Assembly: GCA_902781455.1 (NCBI GenBank)
Contig: CACZJF010000002.1
Location: forward strand, 1-64,000
DNA length: 64,000 nucleotides
Source: an uncultured Lachnospiraceae bacterium
GTDB lineage: Bacteria; Bacillota; Clostridia; Lachnospirales; Lachnospiraceae
Reading direction: 5' to 3'
The notes beneath the pieces were generated by a model that had not been told where the DNA came from, did no database searches, and saw only the letters and a program-made list of their open reading frames with translations. Shown in pieces: positions 8,430 through 16,480 of the stretch. Both the position numbers and the translations under genes were made by a program. Numbering within the stretch: position 1 is the stretch's first letter; the number at the start of each line of letters is the position of its first letter.

Positions 8430-9065
8430 ATGAGCATGACGAAAGAAATCAGAGAAGGAAACATATCGAAAACCACCGATGTGACAACACGGTATCTGGT
8501 GGCAGCGGCGATGCTGAGCGCCGTATCGGTTGTTCTGCAGTATATCGAGTTTTCGATTCCGATTATGCCGTCCTTTATCAAGCTGGATCTGTCTGACCTG
8601 CCGTCTCTGATCGGAAGCTTTGCGATGGGGCCGGTGTGGGGTGTTGTGATCGCCGGCATTAAGAATCTGATTCATCTTCTGGTTTCACAGTCCGGCGGGA
8701 TCGGGGAACTGGCAAACTTCCTGCTGAACGCGGTATTTGTCGCGACTGCCGGCATCCTCTACAAGCGCCATCGGACGAAGAAGGGGGCGCTCGTCGGATC
8801 TTGGGCCGGCGCAGCCGCCATGGCGCTGCTCAGCGTGCCTGTCAACTATTTTATCGTGTATCCGTTCTATACCGCGTTCATGCCGATGGAAGCAATCATC
8901 AAGGCTTATCAGGTTATCTACCCGGGGATTCAGGACGGCAATCTGCTTCAGTGCCTGCTGGTGTTTAACCTTCCTTTCACCTTTGTGAAGGCCATGCTTT
9001 CGGTGGTCATTGTGATGCTGATTTACAAGAGGATCTCACCGCTGATCCATGGCACGTCCAGATGA
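8430..9065 (+). CDS. ribU: Riboflavin ECF transporter S component RibU
   Basis: A 211-residue, six-helix membrane protein that binds riboflavin and works with the shared EcfA/A'/T energising module, which is not in this window. The sequence has the S-component pattern: TRYLVAAAMLSAVSVVLQYIEFSIPIMPSFIKLDLSDLPSLIGSFAMGPVWGVVIAGIKN is typical RibU (residues about 20-80, given by its key parts KLDLSDLP and GPVWG). SVPVNYFIVYPFY follows in helix 5. The start is set at the ATG preceded by GGAAAGGAGCG; an upstream in-frame ATG at 8364 falls in the terminator tail and has no ribosome-binding site. The FMN riboswitch directly upstream independently supports riboflavin as the substrate. Confidence 0.95.
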   Translation: MSMTKEIREGNISKTTDVTTRYLVAAAMLSAVSVVLQYIEFSIPIMPSFIKLDLSDLPSLIGSFAMGPVWGVVIAGIKNLIHLLVSQSGGIGELANFLLNAVFVATAGILYKRHRTKKGALVGSWAGAAAMALLSVPVNYFIVYPFYTAFMPMEAIIKAYQVIYPGIQDGNLLQCLLVFNLPFTFVKAMLSVVIVMLIYKRISPLIHGTSR

Positions 9066-9103
9066 TGCTTAAGGTGGAAATGAACCGGAAATAATGGTAG
9101 AAT

Positions 9104-9137
9104 GATTCAGCACCTCTTCACAGGGGTGCTGAAATCA
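9104..9137. repeat. Hairpin sharing its arm with the MITE-like element at 16.2 kb
   Basis: GATTCAGCACC (9104-9114) pairs with GGTGCTGAAATC with one bulge. The arm start TTCAGCACCTC is identical to that of the palindromic element at 16231. It could be the ribU terminator, but it is followed by A-rich rather than T-rich sequence. It may be a short relative of the same repeat family. Confidence 0.5.
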
Positions 9138-9157
9138 TCAAAAAGGATTTATGGTTT

Positions 9158-10249
9158 ATGAAGAAGATTACTGTCATGGCAGGACAGGCTTTATTGAGAC
9201 GGGGTTCCATGCTTGCCGCTGCAGCGGTGATTGCAGTGTGCCTGTGCGCAGGCTGCGGCAAAAACCAGGTTTCCACGAAGAATACGGACGCCGGCTATGC
9301 GGCGAATGAGGCTTCTGATTTCCGCAGCGCTGAAACTTCGTTCCGGGAAGCTGTCGGGCAGGGAGAAGACCCGGTCCAGGCTTACCGCGGACTTGGGATC
9401 GCGCTGATGGGACAGGCGAAGTACGAGGAAGCACTGGACGCCTTCAGCCATGCGATTTCGAATACGGATGACAAGATGCCGGAGACGGTGCAGGATCTTC
9501 TGCAGTACCGGATTACCTGTCAGTACCGTCTGAAAGACTATGAAGGCTGCGTCAAAACGGGAGAAGAGCTGACCGGGATCGATGATAAGATGGTAATGGC
9601 TTATTACTACATCGGTGCTGCCCGCCTGAATCTCGGGAATATTGACGACGCGGAGGCGAACTTTGACTATGCGGTGTCTTTGCAGCCCGAGGATTATAAG
9701 CTGTACCTGGACATCTACAGCGTCTATGAGGATGCCAAGCTGTCCGGTGTCGGAGACGAGTATCTGCAGACTGCGCTCGGCATCGCGCCGAAGAGCACGG
9801 AAGATCACTATAATGTCGGAAGAATTTATTTCTACCTTGAGGAGTATGATGAGGCAGCTTCCGCACTGATCGTTCCTGTACAGGAAGAGTATGAACCGGC
9901 GCTTGCCCTGATGGGCCAGATCTATCTGGCCAGGAAGGACTATGACAATGCGAAGGCTACCTACTCGAAGATCCTCAGTCTGAACAGCGGCAGCAAGGAC
10001 GCATACAATGGCCTGGCTCTGTGCGCGATTGCCGTGAATGATCCGGATGCCGCGCTTGACTATATTACGGAGGGGCTGAGCCTGGAAGGGGAAGAAGGAA
10101 AACAGGAGCTGTATTTCAATGAGATCTGTGCCTATGAGCAGCGGCTTGATTTCCTGACTGCGCGGGATAAGTGCAGAACCTATGTAGAGATGTATCCGAC
10201 GGATGAGGACGGCGTGAAGGAACTGAAGTTTTTGAACACGAGAGATTAA
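9158..10249 (+). CDS. TPR-repeat lipoprotein
   Basis: A 363-residue protein with an N-terminal lipoprotein signal: positively charged start, hydrophobic AAAAVIAVCLC, then lipobox LCAGC with the lipidated cysteine near residue 33. The rest is built from tetratricopeptide repeats, for example GLGIALMGQAKYEEALDAFS, YYYIGAARLNLGNIDDAEANF, HYNVGRIYFYLEEYDEAASAL, ALMGQIYLARKDYDNAKATYS and YNGLALCAIAVNDPDAALDYI. TPR arrays mediate protein-protein contacts, so this is probably a cell-surface scaffold on the outer face of the membrane. No enzymatic domain is visible and the partner is unknown. It appears to be a single-gene unit with a terminator-like hairpin after it. Confidence 0.88.
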   Translation: MKKITVMAGQALLRRGSMLAAAAVIAVCLCAGCGKNQVSTKNTDAGYAANEASDFRSAETSFREAVGQGEDPVQAYRGLGIALMGQAKYEEALDAFSHAISNTDDKMPETVQDLLQYRITCQYRLKDYEGCVKTGEELTGIDDKMVMAYYYIGAARLNLGNIDDAEANFDYAVSLQPEDYKLYLDIYSVYEDAKLSGVGDEYLQTALGIAPKSTEDHYNVGRIYFYLEEYDEAASALIVPVQEEYEPALALMGQIYLARKDYDNAKATYSKILSLNSGSKDAYNGLALCAIAVNDPDAALDYITEGLSLEGEEGKQELYFNEICAYEQRLDFLTARDKCRTYVEMYPTDEDGVKELKFLNTRD

Positions 10250-10253
10250 AGAC

Positions 10254-10285
10254 GAAAAAAAACACCCCGCTCCTGGGAGCGGGGT
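10254..10285 (-). terminator. Terminator of the cold-shock gene (minus strand)
   Basis: ACCCCGCTCC pairs with GGGAGCGGGGT around one T. On the minus strand the stem is followed by an eight-T tract, read on the plus strand as the A run at 10255-10262. It lies 73 nt past the csp stop. The stem may also stop the convergent TPR lipoprotein transcript. Confidence 0.9.
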
Positions 10286-10358
10286 ATCTGTTCAATCAGG
10301 TCTCATATATAGTCGGATTATTATCGGATTATATAGAAAAGAATCAGGTTATGAGATA

Positions 10359-10556
10359 TTACTGCTTGACAACATTGGAAGCCTGCATGCCGCGCTGACC
10401 TTCTGTCAGGTCAAAATCGACAGCCTGCCCTTCATCGAGCGTCTTGAAGCCATCTCCCTGGATTGCGGAATAATGTACGAATACGTCCTTTCCATCCTCA
10501 CCGGTGATGAAGCCATAACCTTTTTCTGCGTTGAACCACTTAACTGTACCCTTCAT
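10359..10556 (-). CDS. csp: Cold-shock domain protein
   Basis: A 65-residue single-domain OB-fold RNA chaperone. RNP1 is KGYGFI and RNP2 is VFVHYSAI; the protein begins MKGTVKWFN and ends ASNVVKQ, as in CspA/CspB/CspD. The start was chosen at MKGTVKWFN because GGAGG sits seven bases upstream; a longer frame exists but has no ribosome-binding site. It binds single-stranded RNA and prevents secondary structure, often during cold or growth transitions. It is divergent from cca and is the only minus-strand gene in its neighbourhood, with a near-perfect promoter and an untranslated leader of about 60 nt, as is usual for this family. Confidence 0.97.
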   Translation of the reverse strand: MKGTVKWFNAEKGYGFITGEDGKDVFVHYSAIQGDGFKTLDEGQAVDFDLTEGQRGMQASNVVKQ

Positions 10557-10624
10557 TACGGGACCTCCATAAATAAAAAAACTGTTGATTGAGCCGGGTT
10601 GGGCCAACCTCGATTGCGGGATTC

Positions 10625-10654
10625 ATTATATCCCCCGCGTATACAATATGTCAA
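10625..10654 (-). promoter_or_regulatory. Consensus promoter of the cold-shock gene
   Basis: On the minus strand TTGACA (10654-10649), an 18-bp spacer and TATAAT (10630-10625) match the sigma-A consensus at all 12 positions. Transcription should start near 10618, giving a leader of about 60 nt before the csp ATG. Confidence 0.92.
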
Positions 10655-10847
10655 CCGTTAAATACATCAATATTATTCTAATTTCACGAATGCGCAAAGC
10701 TTAAATATGCATGGCTTGTGCATTTTTATACCGGAACCGGGAGCGGGGGAAACCTGTCTTCGTCATATGAAAAAAGACACCGGCGCCTGCCGGACAGAAG
10801 CCGGTATGATACTGGAAAGGTGTGGCAGACCGGAAGGAGAGAACGGA

Positions 10848-12227
10848 ATGGGAAACACCATGAGACATGATCTGATTAAGATTCCGCGCAGTGTGGCGAA
10901 GGTGCTTGCAAGACTGCACGAGCTTGGATATGAAGCCTGCGTTGTGGGCGGCTGCGTGCGCGACAGTCTGATCGGAGCCGTGCCGGAGGACTGGGACATC
11001 ACGACATCGGCTGCTCCGTGGCAGATCAGCGCGGCATTTCCGAGGACCATTGACACCGGGATCCAGCATGGCACCGTGACGGTCAGGATGGACAATCAGA
11101 GCTTTGAGGTCACCACCTACCGGGTAGACGGAGCGTATGCTGATCACCGGCACCCGGACGAGGTGCGGTTTACCTCCAGTCTGGAAGAGGATCTGAAGAG
11201 ACGTGACTTTACGATCAATGCCATGGCTTACAATGACAAGGATGGGCTGATCGACCTGTTTCACGGGAGAGAGGATCTGGAAAAAGGAATTGTCCGTTGT
11301 GTCGGAACACCCCAGGAGCGTTTCACGGAAGACGCGCTCCGGATCTTCCGCGCGGTCAGGTTCTGCGCGAAGCTGGGATTTGAACTGGACCCGGATACGA
11401 AACAGGCTGCGGCGCAGCTTGCTCCGACTTTGAAGCTGGTCAGTGCCGAGCGGATCCGGCAGGAGCTGGAGAAGCTGATTACGTCCCCGCACCCGGAGAT
11501 GATCCGCCTTGCGTGGGAATGCGGCATCACGAAGGTTGTCCTTCCGGAGTTTGACGCCATGATGGACGCGGTGCAGAACAATGCGCATCACAGGATCACG
11601 GTCGGAGAGCATACCATCAAAACCATGTGTGCCTGTCCCCCGGACCGGATTCTCCGGCTGACGATGCTGCTTCATGATGCCGGCAAGCCGGCCTGCCAGA
11701 CGCTGGATGAGAATGGGGTTTATCACTACCATGGTCATGCGCAGCCCGGCGCGGTGATTGCCCGGGATGTCCTGCAGAGGCTGAAGTATGACAAGGCGAC
11801 AGAGCGTGTCGTGGTGCAGCTGATCCGCAATCATTCCCTGTATCCGGAGCTGACGGACGAAGGGATCCGGCGCGCTGTTGTTCAGATCGGAGAGGATCTG
11901 TTCGAACTGTATCTGAAGGTGAAGCGTGCGGATATCAGCGGACAGAATCCGGAAGTACAGGGGAGAAAATTCCGGTACATGGACGAAGTGGAACAGATCT
12001 ACAGAAGCATACTGCAGCGGGGAGACTGCCTGTCGCTCAGGCAGCTGGCCGTCTCGGGAGACGATCTGATCGAAGCGGGGATTCCGAAGGGGAGGCAGAT
12101 CGGACAGATTCTGAATACTCTTCTGGACGAAGTCCTGTCGGATCCCGGCAAAAATGAGAAGGGTGCGCTGCTTGCAAGAGCCGGGCAGCTGGCCGGGCTG
12201 CGGGAATCAGCAAAAGAAGAAGCATAA
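10848..12227 (+). CDS. cca: CCA tRNA nucleotidyltransferase with HD domain
   Basis: A 459-residue enzyme that adds or repairs the 3' CCA of tRNAs. The N-terminal nucleotidyltransferase head has VVGGCVRDSLIG, then EDWDITTSA with the catalytic DxD equivalent, VTTYRVDG, and RRDFTINAMAYN. The neck/body has RFTEDALRIFRAVRFCAKLGF. The C-terminal half holds an HD phosphohydrolase signature, LLHDAGKPA with GHAQPGA, as in the multifunctional bacterial CCA enzymes. The start was set at 10848, with GGAAGGAGAG just before it; a frame opening at 10707 lacks support. It begins after a divergent gap shared with the cold-shock gene. Confidence 0.95.
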   Translation: MGNTMRHDLIKIPRSVAKVLARLHELGYEACVVGGCVRDSLIGAVPEDWDITTSAAPWQISAAFPRTIDTGIQHGTVTVRMDNQSFEVTTYRVDGAYADHRHPDEVRFTSSLEEDLKRRDFTINAMAYNDKDGLIDLFHGREDLEKGIVRCVGTPQERFTEDALRIFRAVRFCAKLGFELDPDTKQAAAQLAPTLKLVSAERIRQELEKLITSPHPEMIRLAWECGITKVVLPEFDAMMDAVQNNAHHRITVGEHTIKTMCACPPDRILRLTMLLHDAGKPACQTLDENGVYHYHGHAQPGAVIARDVLQRLKYDKATERVVVQLIRNHSLYPELTDEGIRRAVVQIGEDLFELYLKVKRADISGQNPEVQGRKFRYMDEVEQIYRSILQRGDCLSLRQLAVSGDDLIEAGIPKGRQIGQILNTLLDEVLSDPGKNEKGALLARAGQLAGLRESAKEEA

Positions 12228-12250
12228 GAGACATCGTTCAAACATGAATC

Positions 12251-12279
12251 TTGTCACTGTTTGCAATTGAGGGTATACT
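12251..12279 (+). promoter_or_regulatory. Promoter of hisS
   Basis: TTGTCA (12251-12256), a 17-bp spacer and TATACT (12274-12279) lie 45 nt before the hisS ATG. No T-box leader fits in so short a leader. Confidence 0.72.
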
Positions 12280-12323
12280 TGATTTGGCGGCTGCACGGAG
12301 CAGACGCAGGGAGGCAGAAAAAT

Positions 12324-13634
12324 ATGTCATTTGTACAGACACCAGTGAAGGGCATGCAGGATTTTCTTCCTGAGGATATGGCCCTGAGACAGCATGTGCT
12401 CGGCCTGATCCGTGACACATACAGAAGATACGGATTTTCCCAGATCGGGACTCCTGCGATGGAGCATATCCAGAACCTGACCGGAAAGAACGGCGGGGAG
12501 AATGAAAAGCTGATCTTCAAGGTAGAGAAGAGAGGGCGTGAGTTTGAGAAGAGCCTTCAGAAGGTACAGCAGGAAGAAGGAATTTCTCCGGAAGAAGCAG
12601 GTACACAGCTTGCGGACAGTGCGCTGCGGTATGATCTGACGGTCCCGCTGTGCAGGTATTACGCAAACCATAAACAGGATCTTCCGAGTCCGTTCAAGGC
12701 ACTTCAGATCGGAGATGTCTTCCGTGCGGACAGGCCGCAGAAGGGGAGATTCCGCGCGTTTACACAGTGTGATATAGACATCATCGGAGATCCTTCCGTG
12801 ATGGCGGAGATCGAGCTGATCGCGGCTACCTCCGAGGCGCTTCACAGGATATTTGCCGAGGTCGGCGTGTCCGGATTCACCGTGCACGTCGGAGACCGGA
12901 GAATCCTGCGGGCGATGGCCAGGAGCGCGGGATTTGCTCCGGAAGAGTTTGACGAGGTGTTCATCATCCTCGACAAGATGGACAAGATCGGCCTGGACGG
13001 CGTTACCAGCGAGCTGACAGCGGGCGGATTCAGCCCGGAAAAGGTGGAGAAGTATGTCGGATTCTTCCGCATGTTCCAGGAGGATCCGGACCAGGATCCG
13101 GCATCGTTCATCGAAAAGACCTGTGCGGACTGCATCGAGGCGGGCGCGCAGCAGGAGATGTCCGAGATTCTCACCACGGCAGGCGGGATGATCAGCAGTG
13201 ATATCACGCTGATGTTTGATCCTACACTGGTCCGCGGCATGAGCTACTATACCGGAACCATCTTTGAGATCACCATCGACAATTATTCATTTTCCATTGC
13301 CGGAGGCGGCAGATATGACAGGATGATCGGCCGCTTCTGCGGACAGGATACACCTGCCTGCGGTTTTTCCATCGGCTTCGAGCGCATCGTCACGATCCTG
13401 CGCGATCTTGGCTGGAAGGAGAGCGGCGCGGGAGAGAAGAAGGCATACCTGGTGGACAGAAAGAGTGCTTCCGGACGGATCGCGGAGGTTTTCTCTCTTG
13501 CGGCGAAAGAGCGCGCGGAAGGCATCTGCGTTGTGGTCCAGCCATTGAAGAAGAACGCGAAGTTCCAGGTGGAGAGTCTGGAGAAGGAAGGCTATACACA
13601 GATCAGAAAGATCTACGGCGATACAGAATTGTGA
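12324..13634 (+). CDS. hisS: Histidyl-tRNA synthetase
   Basis: A 436-residue class II aminoacyl-tRNA synthetase. Motif 1 region is KGMQDFLPEDM. Motif 2 is GDVFRADRPQKGRFRAFTQCD. The histidine-specific loops are VRGMSYYTGTIFE and AGGGRYDRMIG, followed by motif 3 GFSIGFERI. The segment GGENEKLIFKVEKRG and LRYDLTVPLCRYYA resembles the HisRS branch seen in Bacteroidetes and eukaryotes rather than the short E. coli-like form, which suggests an ancient transfer or a distinct clade; that point is inference from pattern memory. The start follows GGGAGGCAG. The full catalytic core plus the anticodon-binding end argues against a HisZ regulatory subunit, and no his-operon genes are nearby. Confidence 0.9.
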   Translation: MSFVQTPVKGMQDFLPEDMALRQHVLGLIRDTYRRYGFSQIGTPAMEHIQNLTGKNGGENEKLIFKVEKRGREFEKSLQKVQQEEGISPEEAGTQLADSALRYDLTVPLCRYYANHKQDLPSPFKALQIGDVFRADRPQKGRFRAFTQCDIDIIGDPSVMAEIELIAATSEALHRIFAEVGVSGFTVHVGDRRILRAMARSAGFAPEEFDEVFIILDKMDKIGLDGVTSELTAGGFSPEKVEKYVGFFRMFQEDPDQDPASFIEKTCADCIEAGAQQEMSEILTTAGGMISSDITLMFDPTLVRGMSYYTGTIFEITIDNYSFSIAGGGRYDRMIGRFCGQDTPACGFSIGFERIVTILRDLGWKESGAGEKKAYLVDRKSASGRIAEVFSLAAKERAEGICVVVQPLKKNAKFQVESLEKEGYTQIRKIYGDTEL

Positions 13635-13668
13635 CAGCCGGGTGCAGCCATTTGCTGTCCGGCGTTTT
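13635..13668 (+). terminator. Possible weak terminator after hisS
   Basis: GCCGG (13637-13641) can pair with CCGGC (13659-13663) and is followed by GTTTTG. The stem is short and competes with GACAGC/GCTGTC, so the call is tentative. Confidence 0.4.
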
Positions 13669-13720
13669 GTGGAGTGGGACTGGTTAGTCGGAAAAGGATC
13701 GTTTTTACGAAGGAGGGATT

Positions 13721-15457
13721 ATGGAAGACTACAGGAAAAGGTATCAGGAGTGGCTTGACAATCCGTATTTTGATGAGAAGACGAAAGAAGCGCTCCGGGC
13801 TCTGAAGGACAATGACGATGAGATCAAGGAACGGTTCTACATGGATCTTGAGTTCGGCACGGCCGGACTGCGCGGCATCATCGGTGAGGGAACAAACCGG
13901 ATGAATGAGTATGTGGTGCGCAAGGCGACGCAGGGACTGGCCAACTATATTCTGAAGGTCGGCGGCGCCGCGAAGGGTGTTGTGATTGCGCATGACTCCC
14001 GCCGTATGTGTGATGAGTTTACGGACTGTGCCGCCCTGACGCTTGCCGCGAACGGGATCAAGGCGTATGTGTTTGACGCCCTTCGCCCGACGCCGGAGCT
14101 CTCTTATGCGGTGCGCCATCTTGGGTGCATTGCCGGCATCAATATTACGGCCAGCCACAACCCGCCGGAGTACAATGGCTATAAGGTTTACTGGGAAGAC
14201 GGCGCGCAGATTACCCCGCCGCATGACAGCGGGATCATGGATGAGGTGAAGGCCATCTCGGATTATGCTGCCTGCAAGTCCATGGAGAAGAGCGAAGCGA
14301 TTGAGAAAGGCCTGTATGTCCTGATCGGCGACAAGGAAGTCGATACGGATTACATCGAAGAGCTGAAGAAAAATGTGCTCCATCCGGAGGCGATCCGCCA
14401 GGAAGCGAAGAACCTGAAGATTGTCTACACGCCGCTGCACGGAACCGGACTGGTCCCGGCGACCAGGGTTCTGAAGGAACTGGGCTTCGAGCATGTCATC
14501 GTCGTTCCGGAGCAGGAGAAGCCGGACGGAGAGTTCCCGACGGTCTCCTACCCGAACCCGGAGGCGGACGAGGCGTTTGAACTTGGACTGAAGCTTGCGA
14601 AGGAGACAGACGCAGACCTGGTTCTCGCTACCGATCCGGATGCGGACCGTCTTGGCGTACGGGTCCGTGACAAGGATGGCGTCTATCACACCCTGACCGG
14701 AAACATGTCCGGGAGCCTGCTCGCGGACTATGAGATCGGTCAGAGAAAGGCACTGAAAGGACTGCCGAAGGACGGACTTCTGATCAAGACGATCGTCACC
14801 ACAAACCTCGCAGACGCGATCTGCAAGTATTACGGGGTTTCGGAGTATGAGTGCCTGACCGGCTTCAAGTGGATCGGCCGCCAGATTCTGAAGATGGAGA
14901 CAGAGGGGAAGGGATCCTATCTGTTCGGCTTCGAGGAAAGCTATGGCTGCCTGATCGGTACGCACGCGCGGGACAAGGATGCGATCGTGGCGGTAATGGC
15001 GCTCTGCGAAGCGGCTGCCTATTACAAGACAAAGAATATGACACTGTGGGATGCGATGCTCGATCTGTATGAGCGCTGCGGATACTACAGAGATAACGTG
15101 ACGTCGGTCAGCCTGAAGGGAATCGCCGGTCTTCAGAAGATCCAGCAGATCATGACGACGATGAGAGAGCAGGCTCCGGCGCAGATCGCCGGCTGCAAGG
15201 TGCTCAGGATCCGCGACTATGAGAAGGATCAGATCAAGGACCTGGTGACCGGAGAGGTGACGGACACCGGACTGCCGAAGTCCAATGTGCTCTATTATGA
15301 GCTGGAAGGGGACGCATGGCTGTGCGTACGCCCGTCCGGAACCGAGCCGAAGATCAAGTTCTATTACGGTATTGTCGGAACCTCTCTGGAGGACGCCGGC
15401 CGTCTGGACGAGGAATTCAAGAAAAAGATTGATGAAATGGTCAGCGAAATGGTGTAA
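13721..15457 (+). CDS. pgcA: Phospho-sugar mutase (alpha-phosphoglucomutase)
   Basis: A 578-residue enzyme of the alpha-D-phosphohexomutase superfamily, interconverting glucose 1-phosphate and glucose 6-phosphate. The four family motifs are in order: the active-site serine in NITASHNPPEYNGYKVYW, the Mg-binding loop LATDPDADRLGVRV, the sugar-binding loop GFEESYGCL, and the phosphate-binding RPSGTEPKIKFYYG near the C-terminus. Length matches the Bacillus PgcA type. It links glycogen synthesis (GlgC/GlgD at 43.8-46.1 kb) and UDP-glucose production to glycolysis. The ATG follows AAGGAGGGATT, a strong ribosome-binding site. Confidence 0.95.
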   Translation: MEDYRKRYQEWLDNPYFDEKTKEALRALKDNDDEIKERFYMDLEFGTAGLRGIIGEGTNRMNEYVVRKATQGLANYILKVGGAAKGVVIAHDSRRMCDEFTDCAALTLAANGIKAYVFDALRPTPELSYAVRHLGCIAGINITASHNPPEYNGYKVYWEDGAQITPPHDSGIMDEVKAISDYAACKSMEKSEAIEKGLYVLIGDKEVDTDYIEELKKNVLHPEAIRQEAKNLKIVYTPLHGTGLVPATRVLKELGFEHVIVVPEQEKPDGEFPTVSYPNPEADEAFELGLKLAKETDADLVLATDPDADRLGVRVRDKDGVYHTLTGNMSGSLLADYEIGQRKALKGLPKDGLLIKTIVTTNLADAICKYYGVSEYECLTGFKWIGRQILKMETEGKGSYLFGFEESYGCLIGTHARDKDAIVAVMALCEAAAYYKTKNMTLWDAMLDLYERCGYYRDNVTSVSLKGIAGLQKIQQIMTTMREQAPAQIAGCKVLRIRDYEKDQIKDLVTGEVTDTGLPKSNVLYYELEGDAWLCVRPSGTEPKIKFYYGIVGTSLEDAGRLDEEFKKKIDEMVSEMV

Positions 15458-15482
15458 AGAGGCGTGAAATACAGGTATTCTC

Positions 15483-15510
15483 TTGACAAACGAGAGGATG
15501 TGTGTATAAG
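15483..15510 (+). promoter_or_regulatory. Promoter of the HU gene
   Basis: TTGACA (15483-15488), a 16-bp spacer and TATAAG (15505-15510) lie about 60 nt before the hup ATG. This strong promoter fits an abundant protein. Confidence 0.85.
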
Positions 15511-15573
15511 ATGAATCGATGAATATTTTGCCTTTGCAGGCAAGAGTAAAAAATAAGTAGAAGGAGTAATCTC

Positions 15574-15846
15574 ATGAATAAGACTGAACTTATCGCGGCA
15601 ATGGCCGACAAATCAGGAGTGACCAAGAAGGATTCAGAAGCTTCTCTGAAGGCATTCGTTGAGGTGGTTACCAAGGCGCTGAAGAAGGGCGACAAGGTCC
15701 AGATCGTTGGATTCGGTACCTTTGAAGTTGCGAAGAGAGCTGCTCGTGAGGGCAGAAATCCTCAGACCGGCAAGGCTATGAAGATCAAGGCTTCCAAGAG
15801 CCCGAAGTTCAAGGCCGGCAAGGCGCTGAAGGATGCGCTGAACTAA
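15574..15846 (+). CDS. hup: HU-family DNA-binding protein
   Basis: A 90-residue nucleoid protein of the HU/IHF fold. The sequence begins MNKTELIAAMADKSG, has the dimerisation helices to about residue 45, then GFGTFEVAKRAAREGRNPQTG, whose beta-arm RNPQTG is the DNA-intercalating signature, and ends KAGKALKDALN. It bends and compacts DNA as a dimer. Preceded by AGAAGGAGTAA and a strong promoter, and followed by a canonical terminator, so it forms its own transcription unit. In Clostridia hup commonly lies directly before rqcP, as here. Confidence 0.98.
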   Translation: MNKTELIAAMADKSGVTKKDSEASLKAFVEVVTKALKKGDKVQIVGFGTFEVAKRAAREGRNPQTGKAMKIKASKSPKFKAGKALKDALN

Positions 15847-15868
15847 GTCGGATCAGATCGCATATCTG

Positions 15869-15894
15869 CGGAGCGGGTTTCCCGCTCCGTTTTT
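15869..15894 (+). terminator. Terminator of hup
   Basis: CGGAGCGGG pairs with CCCGCTCCG around TTT and is followed by TTTTT. It starts 23 nt after the stop codon. Confidence 0.93.
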
Positions 15895-15900
15895 GTATCC

Positions 15901-15936
15901 GGCAGAATGACCGGCAGAATGACCGGCAGAATGACC
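15901..15936. repeat. Three tandem copies of a 12-bp unit
   Basis: GGCAGAATGACC occurs three times without a break between the hup terminator and rqcP. The phase is not coding. It looks like a slippage array and may vary in copy number among strains. Confidence 0.9.
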
Positions 15937-15977
15937 GGTGTTTGCAGGATAAACCGGAATGAATGGAGGAGGCATGC

Positions 15978-16217
15978 ATGAGGCTTGACAAGTATCTGAA
16001 GGTGTCACGATTAATCAAGCGCCGTACGGTCGCGAACGAAGCCTGCGATACGGGACGCGTTTCGATCAACGGAAAACCTGCGAAGGCATCGGCACAGGTG
16101 AAACCGGGCGATGTGATCGAGATCGCGTTTGGAACCAGGAGTGTGAAGGCCGAGGTGCTCAGCGTCGCGGAAACGGTCCGGAAGGAAGAGGCGCAGGAAC
16201 TGTTCCGATATCTATAA
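15978..16217 (+). CDS. rqcP: RqcP ribosome quality-control S4-domain protein
   Basis: A 79-residue protein that is almost entirely an S4 RNA-binding domain: MRLDKYLKVSRLIKRRTVANEACDTGRVSINGKPAK, with the remaining strands to residue 79. The match to YabO/RqcP (Hsp15-like) is close. In Bacillus it helps RqcH add alanine tails to stalled nascent chains on 50S subunits. The start at 15978 has GGAGGAGG five bases upstream; an in-frame ATG at 15963 lies before this ribosome-binding site and is rejected. In spore-formers yabP and yabQ follow directly; here the next 260 bases hold only a palindromic repeat. Confidence 0.93.
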   Translation: MRLDKYLKVSRLIKRRTVANEACDTGRVSINGKPAKASAQVKPGDVIEIAFGTRSVKAEVLSVAETVRKEEAQELFRYL

Positions 16218-16339
16218 TTTTATGTAACTATTCAGCACCTCATGAATTCTCAAAAACCGTCCGGTGAGTAAACTCACCGTCTTGGTTTTATGAGAATTCA
16301 TGAGGTGCTGAACCGTTACAATTTTTAATTTTATGTAAC
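16215..16339. mobile_element. MITE-like palindromic insertion with flanking direct repeats
   Basis: A 22-bp perfect inverted repeat starts TTCAGCACCTCATG (16231-16252) and returns at 16291-16312. Outside it GTAAC (16224-16228) mirrors GTTAC (16315-16319). Inside it CGGTGAGT pairs with ACTCACCG to make a second hairpin. The whole is bracketed by a perfect 14-bp direct repeat, TAATTTTATGTAAC, at 16215-16228 and 16326-16339, which resembles a target-site duplication. It has no coding capacity. It overlaps the rqcP stop region and lies where yabP/yabQ would be expected. Confidence 0.72.
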
Positions 16340-16480
16340 AAATTGACGGAATTGCCGGATTTTGCTTGAAATAGAAGGGTTGACAGTTTAGAATAAAAAT
16401 GCTTTTAGGGAGAGAAGCTCTGTATTGACGGATGGGAGTCATCCGCAGAGCATGTAAGGGTCTGGTAAGAGGAGTGCAGC

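Noticed and set aside
12228..12323. T-box leader before hisS
   Set aside because: Only 96 nt lie between cca and hisS, including the promoter; no T-box sequence or specifier loop fits.
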